Of a stretch of 64,000 nt of DNA, positions 12,901 to 24,456 are shown in pieces (within the stretch, counting starts at the first letter, position 1; the number at the start of each line of letters is the position of its first letter). The position numbers and the translations under genes were made by a program. The notes below the pieces were generated by a model that saw only the letters and a list, made by a program, of their open reading frames with translations, searched no databases and was not told where the DNA came from. Where the stretch lies: positions 15,499,133 through 15,563,132 of the forward strand of contig OZ037769.1 in the NCBI GenBank assembly GCA_964035545.1. The letters are read 5' to 3'. The stretch comes from Bugula neritina (taxonomy: Eukaryota; Bryozoa; Gymnolaemata; Cheilostomatida; Bugulidae).

Positions 12901-15900
12901 AGTTTACTGTATCACTGTGTATAGTTTACTGTATCACAGTGTATAGTTCACTGTATCACTGTGTATAGTTCACTGTATCACTGTGTATAGTCTACTGTAT
13001 CACAGTGTATAGTTCACTGTATCACTGTGTATAGTTTACTGTATCACTGCGTATAGTTTACTGTATCACAGTGTATTATAGTTCACTGTATCACAGTGTA
13101 TAGTTTACTGTACTACAGTGTATAGTTCACTGTATCACTGTGTATAGTCTACTGTATCACAGTGTATAGTTCACTGTATCACTGTGTATAGTTTACTGTA
13201 TCACAGTGTATAGTTTACTGAATCACTGCGTATAGTTTACTGTATCACTGTGTATAGTTTACTTTATCACAGTGTATAGTTTACTGTATTACTGTGTATA
13301 ATTACTCACTGTGCTATACTCTGGACAGTGGATACAGTCCCATCTTTCATTTCCTGTTCACCACCTTGGTTTACACAGTAAAACCTGCTCTCTACGTGCT
13401 TATCAATGTGAAAGTGTTTGGAGTTGTCTCTCACACATACTGTGTTGTCAGATGTTTCCGCAGGTTTGGACGAGAAACAGCATAGTGCACTAGATTTCTG
13501 GTGTGTCAAGTAGGGACAACTACGGAAATATTGTATATAATATATGGCTATAACATACAATAAAACTTATCATTACTCCCAATAAAGGGAAGGCAATTCT
13601 ACTAATAAAACTAATGACAAAATAATTACCTAAAGATGGAATTACCTAAATATGGAATTACCTACATAAATATGGAATTACCTAACTGTGGAATTCTGCA
13701 CAGTTTAAAGGGTAAAATTACAGTTAGTGAAAGTTCTAGAAAACAATGTGTTATACGCCCAATCCAATTTCAAACTTGTTGAAGTTTGAAATTTTGATAT
13801 TTGAATTCCTAAATATTTTATCAGATATTATTTGGGAATTTGTTTTGAACTAATATTTTATTAATATTTCATATAATATGAGACAACAATTTTCAGAGAT
13901 TGAATTAATTCAAAAACTTCATAATTTCAGCTGAGTCAATGGGAAAATATGGTAACATAAAATTGGCGTATGATGTGTGATAAGGGAGTACGTAACCTCC
14001 CTCTTTCCACACAGCAGTATTTACAATAGATATAACCTCTAATTACCTAGATTGTAATACATTGAAAACTTAGAGATAACAGTTGAGTGCTCAGTGACTG
14101 GGGCTAGGATAATGGCAAACCTACGCAATATGAACTTCTATAATGGCTGTCACATATCATGAATATAAATATTATAGACTGTAGAGTACGTAGTGAATAA
14201 TGCACTGAATTGAGAGTAAATTATAATACAGTGTTTAGAGTAAGTAATACAGTGTTTAGAGTGAGTAATACAGTGTTTAGAGTAAGTAATACAGTGTTTA
14301 AAGTAAGTAATACAGTGTTTAGAGTAAGTAATACAGTGTTTAAAGTAAGTAATACAGTGTTTAGAGTAAGTAATACAGTGTTTAAAGTAAGTAATACAGT
14401 GTTTAGAGTAAGTAATACAGTGTTTAGAGTAAGTAATAGAGTGTGTAGAGTAAGTAATACAGCTAACAGCAATTTCCTAACAACATTTAAGCATCATGCT
14501 ATTTCTATATTGTAAATGATATACTAACAATGCTATATTCACAATATTATATTACACGATTATTTGTACCAGGAGCTTTGTAGTATATTTAAACCCAGAT
14601 AGATATCGGGGAGGGGTGAGAGGAGGGGGATGGCTAAGTGTGGGATGGGGGATGAGGGCGTAGCGATATATATCAAATTCTACTTGGACCAGCTGTTGAG
14701 ACAATTATTTGAACAATAGCTGCACACAGCTGTAAGAGATGGAGCTACCCTTGTATTTAATCTGATAGTGAGCTACACTTACTTGTACAAACTATGATTA
14801 CAATTTGGATAGAATGATCTATGAATAAAATCTACACTGAATTCATTTTTACCAAGTTAAAATGGGGATACATTACAGGTAGAGAGAGGTGTAGAGGTAG
14901 AAAGGGACGTACAGGTAGAGAGGGGCTTACCTTCTATTATTAGATATAGGAATTATCTGCCCGGAAGGAATAACTTTCTTCTCAAATTTGTCGGTAGAAC
15001 TGTTGAGAAGTTTCACAGGGGTTTGACTGTCCACCAGAACCTTGGCTGAGTTGGTACCAGAGGTCAGTATTTGAGAGAGACAGGTGAAGGGTTTGGTTGG
15101 CTCATCGTGTGGCGATACAGTACCATAGTAACCTATGAGAAGAGAAAGTATATAGTGTGGCGATACAGTACCATAGTAACCTATGAGAAGAGAAAGTACA
15201 TAGTGTGGTGATACAGTACTATAGTAACCTATGAGAAGACAAACATAGTGTGGCGAATCAACACCATAAACTGAGCACTATTTTGGTAGCATTGACCTGG
15301 GCTATTATTGCGGAGTGCTACTGACATTATATATAGTGAACTAGGCTTGAGTTGAGCATTAACTCTTCACTGATGTTCTTTATTATGTTTTATTTAACTT
15401 CTATTGACATCCTATTGACATCGTCAAGACTACAATTATTGCAATTCAAACTTACATGATCAGGATAAACAATAAACAAAAAAGGAAACAATATAATTAA
15501 TGTAAATAACTTACTTATTTTGCTCTCTTAAAATTACACCAGTTCACTAGCACCAACTATTGCCAAGTGCCAGAGTTAGCACTGGCTATGCTGTAGAAAG
15601 CTTTTCTTAGTGTAGCTAAAATAGCTTAGCAAACTAGCGCTAATTTCACTACATTATACAATAGCCTTAGATCTTTCAAGTATTATAGACTATAGTTGGA
15701 GATTCTGTTTTTATTATAAATATATAATATATAATGTATATGAATCAACTGCACAATCAACCAGTGCAGCTGAAGCTACAGAAATATAAGTTGTATTCAA
15801 CACTAAAACTATTATAGGGTTGATGAATAATATAAAGAGGATTCAAAATGATATATTTCATGAGTAGCTTAGGTTCTTGCATATTAGCCCTATTATTAAG

Positions 15901-16703
15901 AAACTTGAGCTAAGCCAAAAAAGTAATTTTTGTTCTAGTGATGGTGCTGTCCTTTTTTAAGTTGGTCAGAGTCAGTAACTACCAGTATCAATCTTAAGAC
16001 CAGAGTTCATGGCCAGACAAATTCTGGTAGAAAGAGGTGCTAGAGATGAGGTTGCAATGCTAGAGATACTGTTAGCACTGGCCAAGGGGGTAGCAGACAC
16101 TTCTGCTAATATAACAAGTTTTTATCGGTACTTGAATTTTTTTCGTTTAGAGGTCTTTTACATCATAGGAACATTTGAGTGACAGAATCTGTTTGACATA
16201 CAGATTTGTTTCCCAGAAAACTATATTCTAAGCATTATATATAATGCAATGTCAAAGTACACCTTTATATTTTGGGCAATAAATTAGAATTATAAGTTTT
16301 TAGGTGTTTAAATAATGCTAAACTGATTGGACTCAAAGTAGATCCAAGTGTTTTTTAAGACAGCAGGCAATTTTTAATGAAAGTAACAATAGATTGAGCT
16401 CTGTTTAGCATTGGTTAGAATGATACTTTCACACAGTAGCACCCCTAATTCTCCGGTTTACCAAAGAATTTGATCTAAGAGTATAATACTTATCATACAA
16501 TGTAACTAACCTTTATTACTGAGAGGGATGAGAAAGTACTCATTATCAGGGAGTACGTCTGCGTCTAGACCTTGACATATGACATACGGTATGATGACAG
16601 ATTTGTGTACCAGCAGTCTCTCTCCACTCTTCCTCTGCACCAGCAACGGCAGACTGTATCCTTCTAGAATACTCTTAACAGACTCCAACTTTGGGGCTGC
16701 CAT
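9942..16703 (-). CDS. CABIT-domain protein (THEMIS/GAREM superfamily)
   Basis: Seven exons on the minus strand: 16511-16703, 14931-15132, 13310-13489, 12415-12498, 11733-11926, 11110-11377, 9942-10974; phases agree and give 717 residues. The ATG at 16703 starts MAAPKLESVKSIL. Residues 1-~270 fit tandem CABIT modules. The published CABIT core (hydrophobic-x-Cys, then after 7-26 residues a hydrophobic-x-L-P-hydrophobic-x3-G-x-F stretch) is seen as VIC ... FLIPLSNKGYY in module 1. Module 2 has the weaker ALC ... FHIDKHVESRF followed by TVSTVQSIAQ and LPKMVCRVL. The C-terminal ~440 residues are Ser/Pro-rich, with SPTYAEL and PSPDYEEP tyrosine motifs and two related segments (LDEIKQRF...GLKPS and IEELKFRL...SLKPL). 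Family members are adaptors in receptor and MAPK signalling; the exact orthologue is uncertain. Exon 3 needs the acceptor TCTAG, 8 bases downstream of a better-looking CAG, to keep frame. Introns 3 and 4 are almost pure minisatellite. Confidence 0.72.
11520..11650. repeat. TA-rich tandem repeat in CABIT intron 5
   Basis: Degenerate repeats of TATACTATAATGTAC type fill this part of the intron between exons 5 and 6 (11378-11732). Confidence 0.7.
11941..12200. repeat. 45-bp minisatellite, about 6 copies, CABIT intron 4
   Basis: The TACCTGTGCT/TACTGGTGCT unit starts near 11951, 11996, 12041, 12086, 12131 and 12176, an exact 45-bp period. The array begins about 14 bp from the exon-5 acceptor (intron edge at 11927). 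With the 20-bp array at 12257-12414 it makes up nearly the whole 488-bp intron. The long ORF across it (units reading YLCYTGAIRDTYY) is a by-product of the 45-bp period. Confidence 0.93.
12257..12414. repeat. 20-bp minisatellite, about 8 copies, ending at the exon-4 donor
   Basis: The unit is GTAAGTATAGTGTACATA(G/C)T in plus-strand reading. The array runs straight into the minus-strand donor of CABIT exon 4; the GTAAGT of that donor is complementary to the last array bases, 12409-12414. Confidence 0.92.
12521..13303. repeat. 22-bp minisatellite, about 35 copies, filling CABIT intron 3
   Basis: The unit is CACAGTGTATAGTTTACTGTAT with a CACAG/CACTG switch and a TTT/TTC switch between copies. 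The intron runs from 12499 to 13309, so the array occupies all but about 30 bases of it. Each unit holds the imperfect palindrome ACAGTG...CACTGT. Confidence 0.95.
14221..14460. repeat. 21-bp minisatellite, about 11 copies, CABIT intron 2
   Basis: The unit is GTAATACAGTGTTTAGAGTAA with A/G variants. Its period is a multiple of three, which produces artificial ORFs on both strands (VSNTVFR and LLTLNTV repeats). Confidence 0.93.
15107..15260. repeat. 48-bp tandem copies of the exon-2 splice acceptor
   Basis: The first 26 bases of CABIT exon 2, its acceptor and the adjoining intron are repeated at 48-bp spacing (anchors 15107, 15155, 15203), with a shorter partial copy near 15248. On the minus strand each full copy reads CTTCTCATAG then GTTACTATGGTACTG, i.e. 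a complete 3' splice site plus exon start. Only the copy at 15132 is joined to the rest of exon 2. Confidence 0.9.
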
Positions 16704-17952
16704 ATTCGCTAGGAGGAAGCACACAGGTAGCCTGCTGATACTGTAGTAGTTGAATGCACTATGGAATCAAGTGAGCTGAATAAGCCAATTGAACTTAGAT
16801 TGGAAACTAAGCAAACACGCGATTGTTTCAAGTTGAGTGTATTATTATTTGAAGTTATTTGATAATCAAGACTCTAGTGAAGTAGACATGCTACAGTAGG
16901 AAATGGTATTGGCTTACCTTTAAGCTAGTGCTATTAAAAGTACCAGTCTTTCCACAGTCAGCAATGCTGTCAGTAAACTTAAGACTCGGAGCTAGTCATA
17001 AATTAACCCACTGAGCTTTTTAGCACATGAATAAAAAGGATGGCCAATCAAGTGTATTTACCTCGCAGGTTATTGTTTAATTCCTTTGCTAATAACTATA
17101 CTGTATACTTGCACTGTATTCAAAGTATCGCATTTCTATAGGAAGGTAAACAGGTTATAGAACTATTGTGAACTTGAAAGGGTGAAATATAAGACGCATA
17201 TTATATTAACAAGTCAACATGTGGGCGTGCCTATTTAACCAGCTAATTTGATGACTCACTACACAGGGAGAAGATAACTACAACTATGAGTGTATTGATA
17301 ACATTTCAGTAACCAACTATGATAGCTGCTAAATCACACATCTTAGTCAAAGCGAAAATACAGATTATCTGTGAAACATTGCAGAGACAGGCTAACTGTG
17401 CAGCAGATGACTCATAATGGCTGCCGGGGTCAGCAGGGTGTCTACCAATACCCTAGCAGTATTAGAGAAAGGGTTGTATATTTTAATAACTAACACTGAC
17501 TGTATATTATTGTTAGATATTAGGGAGCAACACATCATTCACACTACATGATGTAACCAGCATATTGCATTTCAATACATATTCCAACTATGCTATTGTT
17601 ATTTACAACACATATTAGGTTTAAAACTTTTTATGAAATTTATCCTTCACTTTTAGAAATTTACTCAAAAATTAAGAAAAATATTTTATATTTTAATGGT
17701 TTGGAATGCATAGCAATGTTACTCAAGTTAAACCCAACTGATCCGTAAAAAGAAAATGAACTAAAACATGACTAGACTGCAAGACTGTAGCAAATAGCAT
17801 GTCACACTTTTTATTCCATATAAAAATAAAACATTTTAAAATAGAAGAAAATCTCACAAACCTACGAATAAACACAGATTCTTGTAGCGAAATGGTAAAA
17901 CGTGAATATGTTACAGGAATAAATAAATAAGAAAGTTGGACGGTTTAGTATA
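16704..17952. other. spacer between CABIT gene and IQCC
   Basis: Both neighbours are on the minus strand, so this spacer holds the IQCC 3' end and the CABIT promoter. A minus-strand AATAAA at about 17809-17814 lies ~140 bp beyond the IQCC stop and is a good polyadenylation candidate. No coding exon or RNA gene was recognised. Confidence 0.5.
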
Positions 17953-20900
17953 TCAGAGTTTGGTTGGAGCTTCTTTCATAGACTTCACCAGAGACAGATA
18001 CTGTAAGAGAATATCAGAGAATAAACAAGGAGTCATCTGCTCAATGAATAGTCTAAACTCTAAGCAGTTGGTATTGAAAGGCTCCACGATTTAAGGTTCA
18101 CCAAAATGTATTTCAAAGAGTCAGTTAATTGGAATGAACATCGACTGCTTGAAAATCGAAACATCCGGTAATAAGACAATGCAGATAATCTCTAGGGTTG
18201 GTACTGCAAGCACACACATACTCTAGGGTTGGTACTGCAAGCACACACATACTCTAGGGTTGGTACTGCAAGCACACACACACTCTAGGGTTAGTACTGC
18301 AAGCACACACATACTCTAGGGTTGGTACTGCAAGCACACACACACTCTAGGGTTGGTACTGCAAGCACACACACACTCTAGGGTTGGTACTGCAAGCACA
18401 CACATACTCTAGGGTTGGTACTGCAAGCACACACATACTCTAGGGTTGGTACTGCAAGCACACACACACTCTAGGGTTGGTACTGCAAGCACACACATAC
18501 TCTAGGGTTGGTACTGCAAGCACACACACACTCTAGGGTTGGTACTGCAAGCACACACATACTCTAGGGTTGGTACTGCAAGCACACACACACTCTAGGG
18601 TTGGTACTGCAAGCACACACCTGTTTCCTGCTGGCGATGGCCTGCTCAATCCACATGAGTTCCATGGAGACATTCTCTCTGATGGAGTTCAACTCTTCAG
18701 GAGTTGCGTGCTCGCTGACTTCTGTATACAAAGGTAGGCAGTGTAAGTATACAAAGGTAGGCAGTGTAAGTATACAAAGGTAGGCAGTGTAAGTATACAA
18801 AGGTAAGTATAGTGTCTAACTAGTGTAAGTATACAAAGGTAAGTACATCATGTGACCAGAGTAAGTATACAAAGGTAAGTACATCATGTGACTAGAATAA
18901 GTATACAAAGGTAAGTAGCCTAGAGTAAGTATAAAGTCATAGCCTGTGAACCAAACTCATGACTCACCGTACTTGGACTTCATCTGCGTGGCTGAGCGAG
19001 AGTCGGGCCAAAGGCTAGTTTGCTGCTGGACTGCTTCCTCTCTCTACAAATTCGTAACACGAGCCAATAACTCATCGGCAATGCAGCTGTATGATGACAC
19101 GTCTCACAAGCAGACGTACTGGAGGTTATCACACAAGTTAGAGGCATACAATTGGAGTTATCAGCCCTCAAGTGAGCTGCAAATCGCTGTTCGTAAACAC
19201 TACACCTCTAATGCTTATGTGAATGAATGCTCCTATGAATGGATTTGTCGTTTTGCATGAACTAATGATTGCAGTTTTCACTCGATGCAACGGTTTTCCA
19301 AAAAATCCATTGAATAATGGCGAAGCTTGGAAATGTAGTGATAGAGAGCTGAGAGACAGAAAGCTGGCAGTTACTGTCAACAGCACTATGAGGAGTTATT
19401 CTCCCCTTGCATCACAGAGGGGGAATTTTAAATACACTCAGCACTGAAATATGCTTGGAGGGGGATTTAGTAGTAATCACCGCTATGAACTAAGGATAAC
19501 TGTTGTAAGATAAAACTAATATCTCTCTATAATTTGAACTAATAAAATTTCCAAAATGAATGTATTATGATTCAATAAGAAAATGTCAAAATAAAAAACT
19601 TGCGCAATACCTAGATTTGCTGGCACATACTTCAGAGTAGAGCAGAAAGTGTATAACCAGACACCAAGTAAAGACTTGGACAAAACTAGCAACTAGTAAA
19701 ACGTAGAGGTGTACCTGGGGGGTGGTTTGGGGGTGACGCAGTGGTGTGCTGGAGTCACCGTGAGTGGGGTGGAAAGTTTGTGAGTGGCTTGTTTCACCAT
19801 CCCTTTCGGGTAGAGATGAGACTGAAATATAAATACAGTGTGTACGTACAGTGTACGTACAGTGTACGTACAGTGTACGTACTGCAGTGTACGTACAGTG
19901 TATGTACTGTAGTGTACTTACAAAGTGTAGGAAGCTGGAATGTATCATATAGGTAAACAAGTTTTTACTGAAATATTCCTACTAATTAATTTATAAGGAA
20001 ACACAAGAACTAGTCTGTAAATATCTCCAGTTTTCACTCATTAGGTTGTTTACAGGCAGGAAAGAGAGAGCTGGATATCTACAAGGAACTTTCTAGAATA
20101 CACACATCCATGACACAACACCAACAGTGTTCCAGATGCATGCAGCTAAGTCACGGAGAGAACAAAACATTCTAGAATATTCCAAACTCTGCTTCCAGTT
20201 CAGTCAGCAACATTGTGCTCTACCAACTGTATATAATACACTTACTGATTTCTAATAATCTAACAATACCCATTCTGGAGCATTCTACATTGTTACTGTG
20301 TATAACTGATAGCAAACTGTACACAGGCATACCATTTGTGAGGTCCAGAGCATCTAGGGGTGCGTCAGCAGGGGGCACATCTAGGGGTGTGTCAGCCTGT
20401 CTAGAAGTGGGGGCAGCTTTCGATTGAGCATCTTTCACAGAAGACTAGAGAATACACAGAGGTGTCTGCATGCATGTAGAGATATAGTTACCATAGCATA
20501 ACACTAACTCCAACCAGTAAGACATACAGACAGACACCATTGAGAAACAAACAAAGTAAAACCACAAGACATTGGAGTTGTACGAAGTAAGCATAGGGGC
20601 AGAACCAACACCCACCCGCTCTTGGATACATCCATCCGAGAGACTGAGGAGAGAGCTAGGGCTACACGGAGTAGTGACTGTGGGGGCGGGTGTCTCCACC
20701 CTGTCTTCTGTTTGTATTGCCACGTGAGTCACAGTCTGCACAGAGACGCCCACGGCTATGTTAGTCTCAGTCTGAGCCGCAATCTCCGAGACAGAGATAG
20801 ACTGAGTGACTGCAGGTCTGCGCGCCCGTCGCCTGCCTCTAGGGCTATGAGTGGGCGTGCTGGAAGGCGTAGTCTGGGGGGAGCTGGCGCAGGGAGATGG

Positions 20901-23900
20901 CAATATTCCGCTCTTGGGCCAAGACTGTCTGCCGTGTCTCTCAGAAAACCTGAAAATTTCTAAAGTAGAACATTTCTGCCACCCTGAAACAATGTAGGAA
21001 CAGAGAGAGGGCATCATGTTGCCACCTTTACTATAGACATGCTATAGACAGATGACTTTAGGAAATAATAAAAAATTACTGTTGAACAGCTGAAAGTTGG
21101 CTTTTAATAAAATTATTTTCCTGTTGACTTTAACATTCACTTCCTTTATAGTTCTCAATTCAATGCATTATTTAGTAATCAGTCACTAAGAGTTACTATG
21201 AGAGTGAGTTAATAGTAAAGTCAGCAGTTAATGTGTGCCAAGTGATTGAGAAAAGTTAACTATAGTATTATTGGGGGTTAATATAGAACTAATATGAAAC
21301 CAGTCAGCTGCTGGTCTGAATAGGTGAGGCAGCAGCTTAGAAAGAGGTGACAGCATGAAAATAGAGTGAGCTGTAGTAATATAACCACACTGAGTATAAA
21401 CTGCTATTAATAGCAACATGTGTTGCGACATTTCAATTACTGTTGACCAATACTCTTGCAAAACTTCAGCATTGGTTTGTGGTTGTGTGTTGACATAGAA
21501 TATCAATAACAAATCAAAAGGTATTGATACTGTATAGTATATTGATAATGAAGTCCCACACATAATGATTTATAGCCAAGGTTAAATGGATTGCATCAGC
21601 ATTACGCAATCATGTATATGGTATGTGATTGTATAGACTTGTATGGACTTGTAGTAAAGGGCTCGCAAGACCTTGCAAGTTCAAGATAAAACCTATCTAA
21701 TGCATCAACTTTTTTAGCTTAATCGGTCAACACATAATATTACCCCTCCTCCCTGTGAAATATTAGCAGACTTACACACTATAGTCTATCTGTTACTGTA
21801 TGAGATAAAGCTGTAGGCTATACAATGTACAATACATAGAGTATAGTATATTATAGAGTATAGTATATAGTATATAGAGTATAGTATATAGAGTATATAG
21901 TATAGTATATATAGTATAGTATATAGAGTATATAGTATAGTATATATAGTATAGTATATAGAGTATAGTATATAGTATATAGAGTATAGTATATATAGTA
22001 TATAGAGTATAGTATATAGACTATAGAGTATAGTATATACTATATAGAGTATAGTATATAGTGTATAGAGTATAGTATATAGAGTATAGTATATAGTATA
22101 TAGAGTATAGTATATAGTGTATACATGTAGTGTACACTATACACTGTATAATGCGGCGAGAGTGCGTTACCTGTCAATAGTAGAAGTTCTGTGGTGATCA
22201 CAGCTAGACTTGCTTCTCGCCCTCTGTACGTTAGCATATGAGCGGGTGGTCTCCCTAACCCCCCTACTGCCTGCTAAATTATCTGGTAGAGACACTTTGT
22301 AGCATGATTTCCTGCGATACATTGTGCCATCTATGGCGGTGGCTGGGGTACCCGATGGCTGAAATACATAGTATTTAAGGTAGATAAGGCTATCATGATA
22401 TGTACAAGTGGGCACATTTCAAAATTTTATATGTAATTTTAGCAGTTTCAGCTCTATTTTTAATAACAGGCTTATGTCTTCCAGTTCTCACAATCAGCTG
22501 GCTAAGTTAGTTTGGAAACAGGAAATTAGTGCAGCTAGAAGTGACTTTCTGGCGGTTTTTCAACACATATTATTCAAAGTATGTATAATGACTTAAACAC
22601 AACACTAAATACACGTGTAGTGCATTACTAAGCATCATGAGTAAAGGCTGAACGGCAAGTCTAGTCATGCCTGAGTGAACACCATTCAGCAACGTGTTCC
22701 ATCAGCTGAGTACAGCAAACATGTCCAAACACGTTATCAGTATTAGCTAGCGTAACGGCTAGCGTATTGCCAGCATATTATTGCAGTGACTAGTCGTGAT
22801 TTGCTTGTTTTGTGATTTCACTGATAACCTGTGCTATACAAAGAAACACTGTACACATCCAGGGTAGTTCTAGCTGATGCAATGTAAAGACATGGCTATG
22901 TATATTATATGATTCACAACTTTAAAACTGATGCAACATTTTTAGTTCTTGAATTTTGTAAAATTCTCGGGAGTCAAGTTATGAAATTTGAATGGTGCAT
23001 AGTAGGCTGGTTGGTTGGTCTGTTTCACATCCAAGCTGTTCACAGAATTGTTTGAGATGCAAAGTCAATGGAATTGGGTCCAGGAAAGGGATGAAAGGGA
23101 AAGCATAGATAAAACTCCAACATGGCCCTGGAAACTACTATATTAAAAAGTTCAACTAACTGGAATAAAAACGTGTTAAAGTCAACTTAGTACCATGTAT
23201 TATTAACTTTTTTTATATCTGTTTTTGAGCTGGTGCTGAAGGATGCATGAGTTTTAACTTATATGTACATCATTGGGGAAACAAGCAATATAAGCTACAT
23301 CTAACTAGAAACCATGCACTTCTTGCTGGCATTCGTCTCCCAGATCTTTTGTTACTATTGCCTGTACTAATGCAACACATAGTATAACGCTCATGTATTG
23401 AATTGTCACTAATGTCTACTTACAAGCCACACTCTAGAGTTCTTAGACTTTGACCTAACAGTCTGAGCCACCACCTCTTCACGTCCATCGCCCAAATCAT
23501 CCGTTATTTTCTGGCATAGCTTACAGGAAGATGGCCGCCGATGCACGGAAGCTTTGCGCTCCAATGGCGGAGAAAACTCCAAACCAGGATTTGACACGCT
23601 TGCGCTCATTTTACTACGCCGCTGAGACACGCTAAGTGACGGTTGCGATGTGCTGGGTTTTGGTTTGTGATTGGTTGAGTTTGAAAGCTGCATGATCTCG
23701 TCAAGAAGGGACTCTACCCCGACCAGACTCTCTTCAATCAACTTATTCTCAGATTCTAAGACCACCTGCTCAGCAGTTGGGTACACGACATTATTGGTTT
23801 GGTTTGGTTTGAGCGCTAAGGAGGCTGATGGCCAACACGTGTTGCCACTATATTGCCAGTGGATCTGTAACATAATGGCTACAGTGTTATCTGAGCGAAG

Positions 23901-24456
23901 AGCATTGCTCAGCCTAACTAGTAAATTGGGAATAAATGTTACTTAAATTATTTCAAACTTTTATAAACTTTCAAGAGGAAAAATTAGCTATGAAAAGCTG
24001 ACTGACTTTCTAGAAAGAGGGCCATGAAATTGAAATTTTAAGACCTTATACCTCAAAATTATCTCCATCTTCCTCCAGTTCATTGAAGATGCTTTCATAC
24101 AGCTCCTTAGCTTCTCGCAACTTGTTCCTAGTAAGGTGACCCCGCACCACTTTCTGTATGATAAAATAACCCACAATATGCAACAATATACAAAATACAA
24201 ATTTAGTACAGAATCAGCACTGGCTTCAACCAGTAATCTAAAGCCAAAATGTTTATTGCTTTTTTTTATCTAAAACCACAATTGTTGCTGCAAATGAGAT
24301 TTTATGGGTAGGCAGTAAACTGCACAGTCCAACAGTAAATTGGACGTCACTCATTAACACAGTGAGTAAGCAGTAATAAGATAAATGCATGCAATAAGTA
24401 AGTTAAACTCAACTAACTTGGAGAATTGTTGCAGCTTCAACTTGCGTTGCACTCAT
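17953..24456 (-). CDS. IQCC: IQ domain-containing protein C
   Basis: Ten exons on the minus strand: 24418-24456, 24052-24153, 23424-23864, 22171-22358, 20616-20949, 20333-20444, 19715-19821, 18968-19043, 18621-18721, 17953-18000; phases agree and give 515 residues. The N-terminus holds one IQ motif split by intron 1 (AATILQ / KVVRGHLTRNKL), a calmodulin-type binding site, followed by an acidic helix (LYESIFNELEEDGDNFE). The middle is low-complexity, with a Cys pair in SCKLCQ and three closely spaced QT motifs in exon 5 (AAQTET, SVQTVT, AIQTED) that resemble dynein light chain LC8 sites. The C-terminal block ENVSMELMWIEQAIASRKQ YLSLVK matches the conserved end of human IQCC ([20 protein letters not shown]). 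IQCC function is not established. Confidence 0.86.
18190..18620. repeat. 31-bp minisatellite, about 14 copies, abutting the IQCC exon-9 donor
   Basis: The unit is CTCTAGGGTTGGTACTGCAAGCACACACATA, with CACACA/CACATA variants. On the minus strand every unit reads GTGTGTGCTTGCAGTACC, which contains both the GTGTGTGC of the real exon-9 donor (18613-18620) and an acceptor-like CTTGCAG. The array starts exactly at the donor. Confidence 0.95.
18723..18925. repeat. degenerate 23-35-bp tandem repeat at the IQCC exon-9 acceptor
   Basis: GTATACAAAGGTA(GGCAGTGTAA) is repeated from the exon-9 acceptor at 18722 onward. The minus-strand acceptor CCTTTGTATACAG is made of the same sequence as the repeat unit (CCTTTGTATACTTAC). 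Confidence 0.85.
19836..19925. repeat. GTACGTACAGT short tandem repeat near the IQCC exon-7 acceptor
   Basis: CAGTGTACGTA is repeated about six times within 15-100 bp of the exon-7 acceptor (exon starts at 19821 on the minus strand). Confidence 0.8.
21838..22135. repeat. AGTATAGTATATAG tandem array, IQCC intron 4
   Basis: Irregular tandem copies of GAGTATAGTATATAGTATATA lie about 35 bp from the exon-4 donor (22170). Confidence 0.88.

Noticed and set aside
14210-14515. Heptapeptide-repeat proteins (VSNTVFR; LLTLNTV)
   Set aside because: By-products of a 21-bp intronic minisatellite; both strands are open for the same reason.
18190-18620. CRISPR-like regular repeats
   Set aside because: Units are contiguous with no unique spacers, in a eukaryotic intron; a minisatellite.
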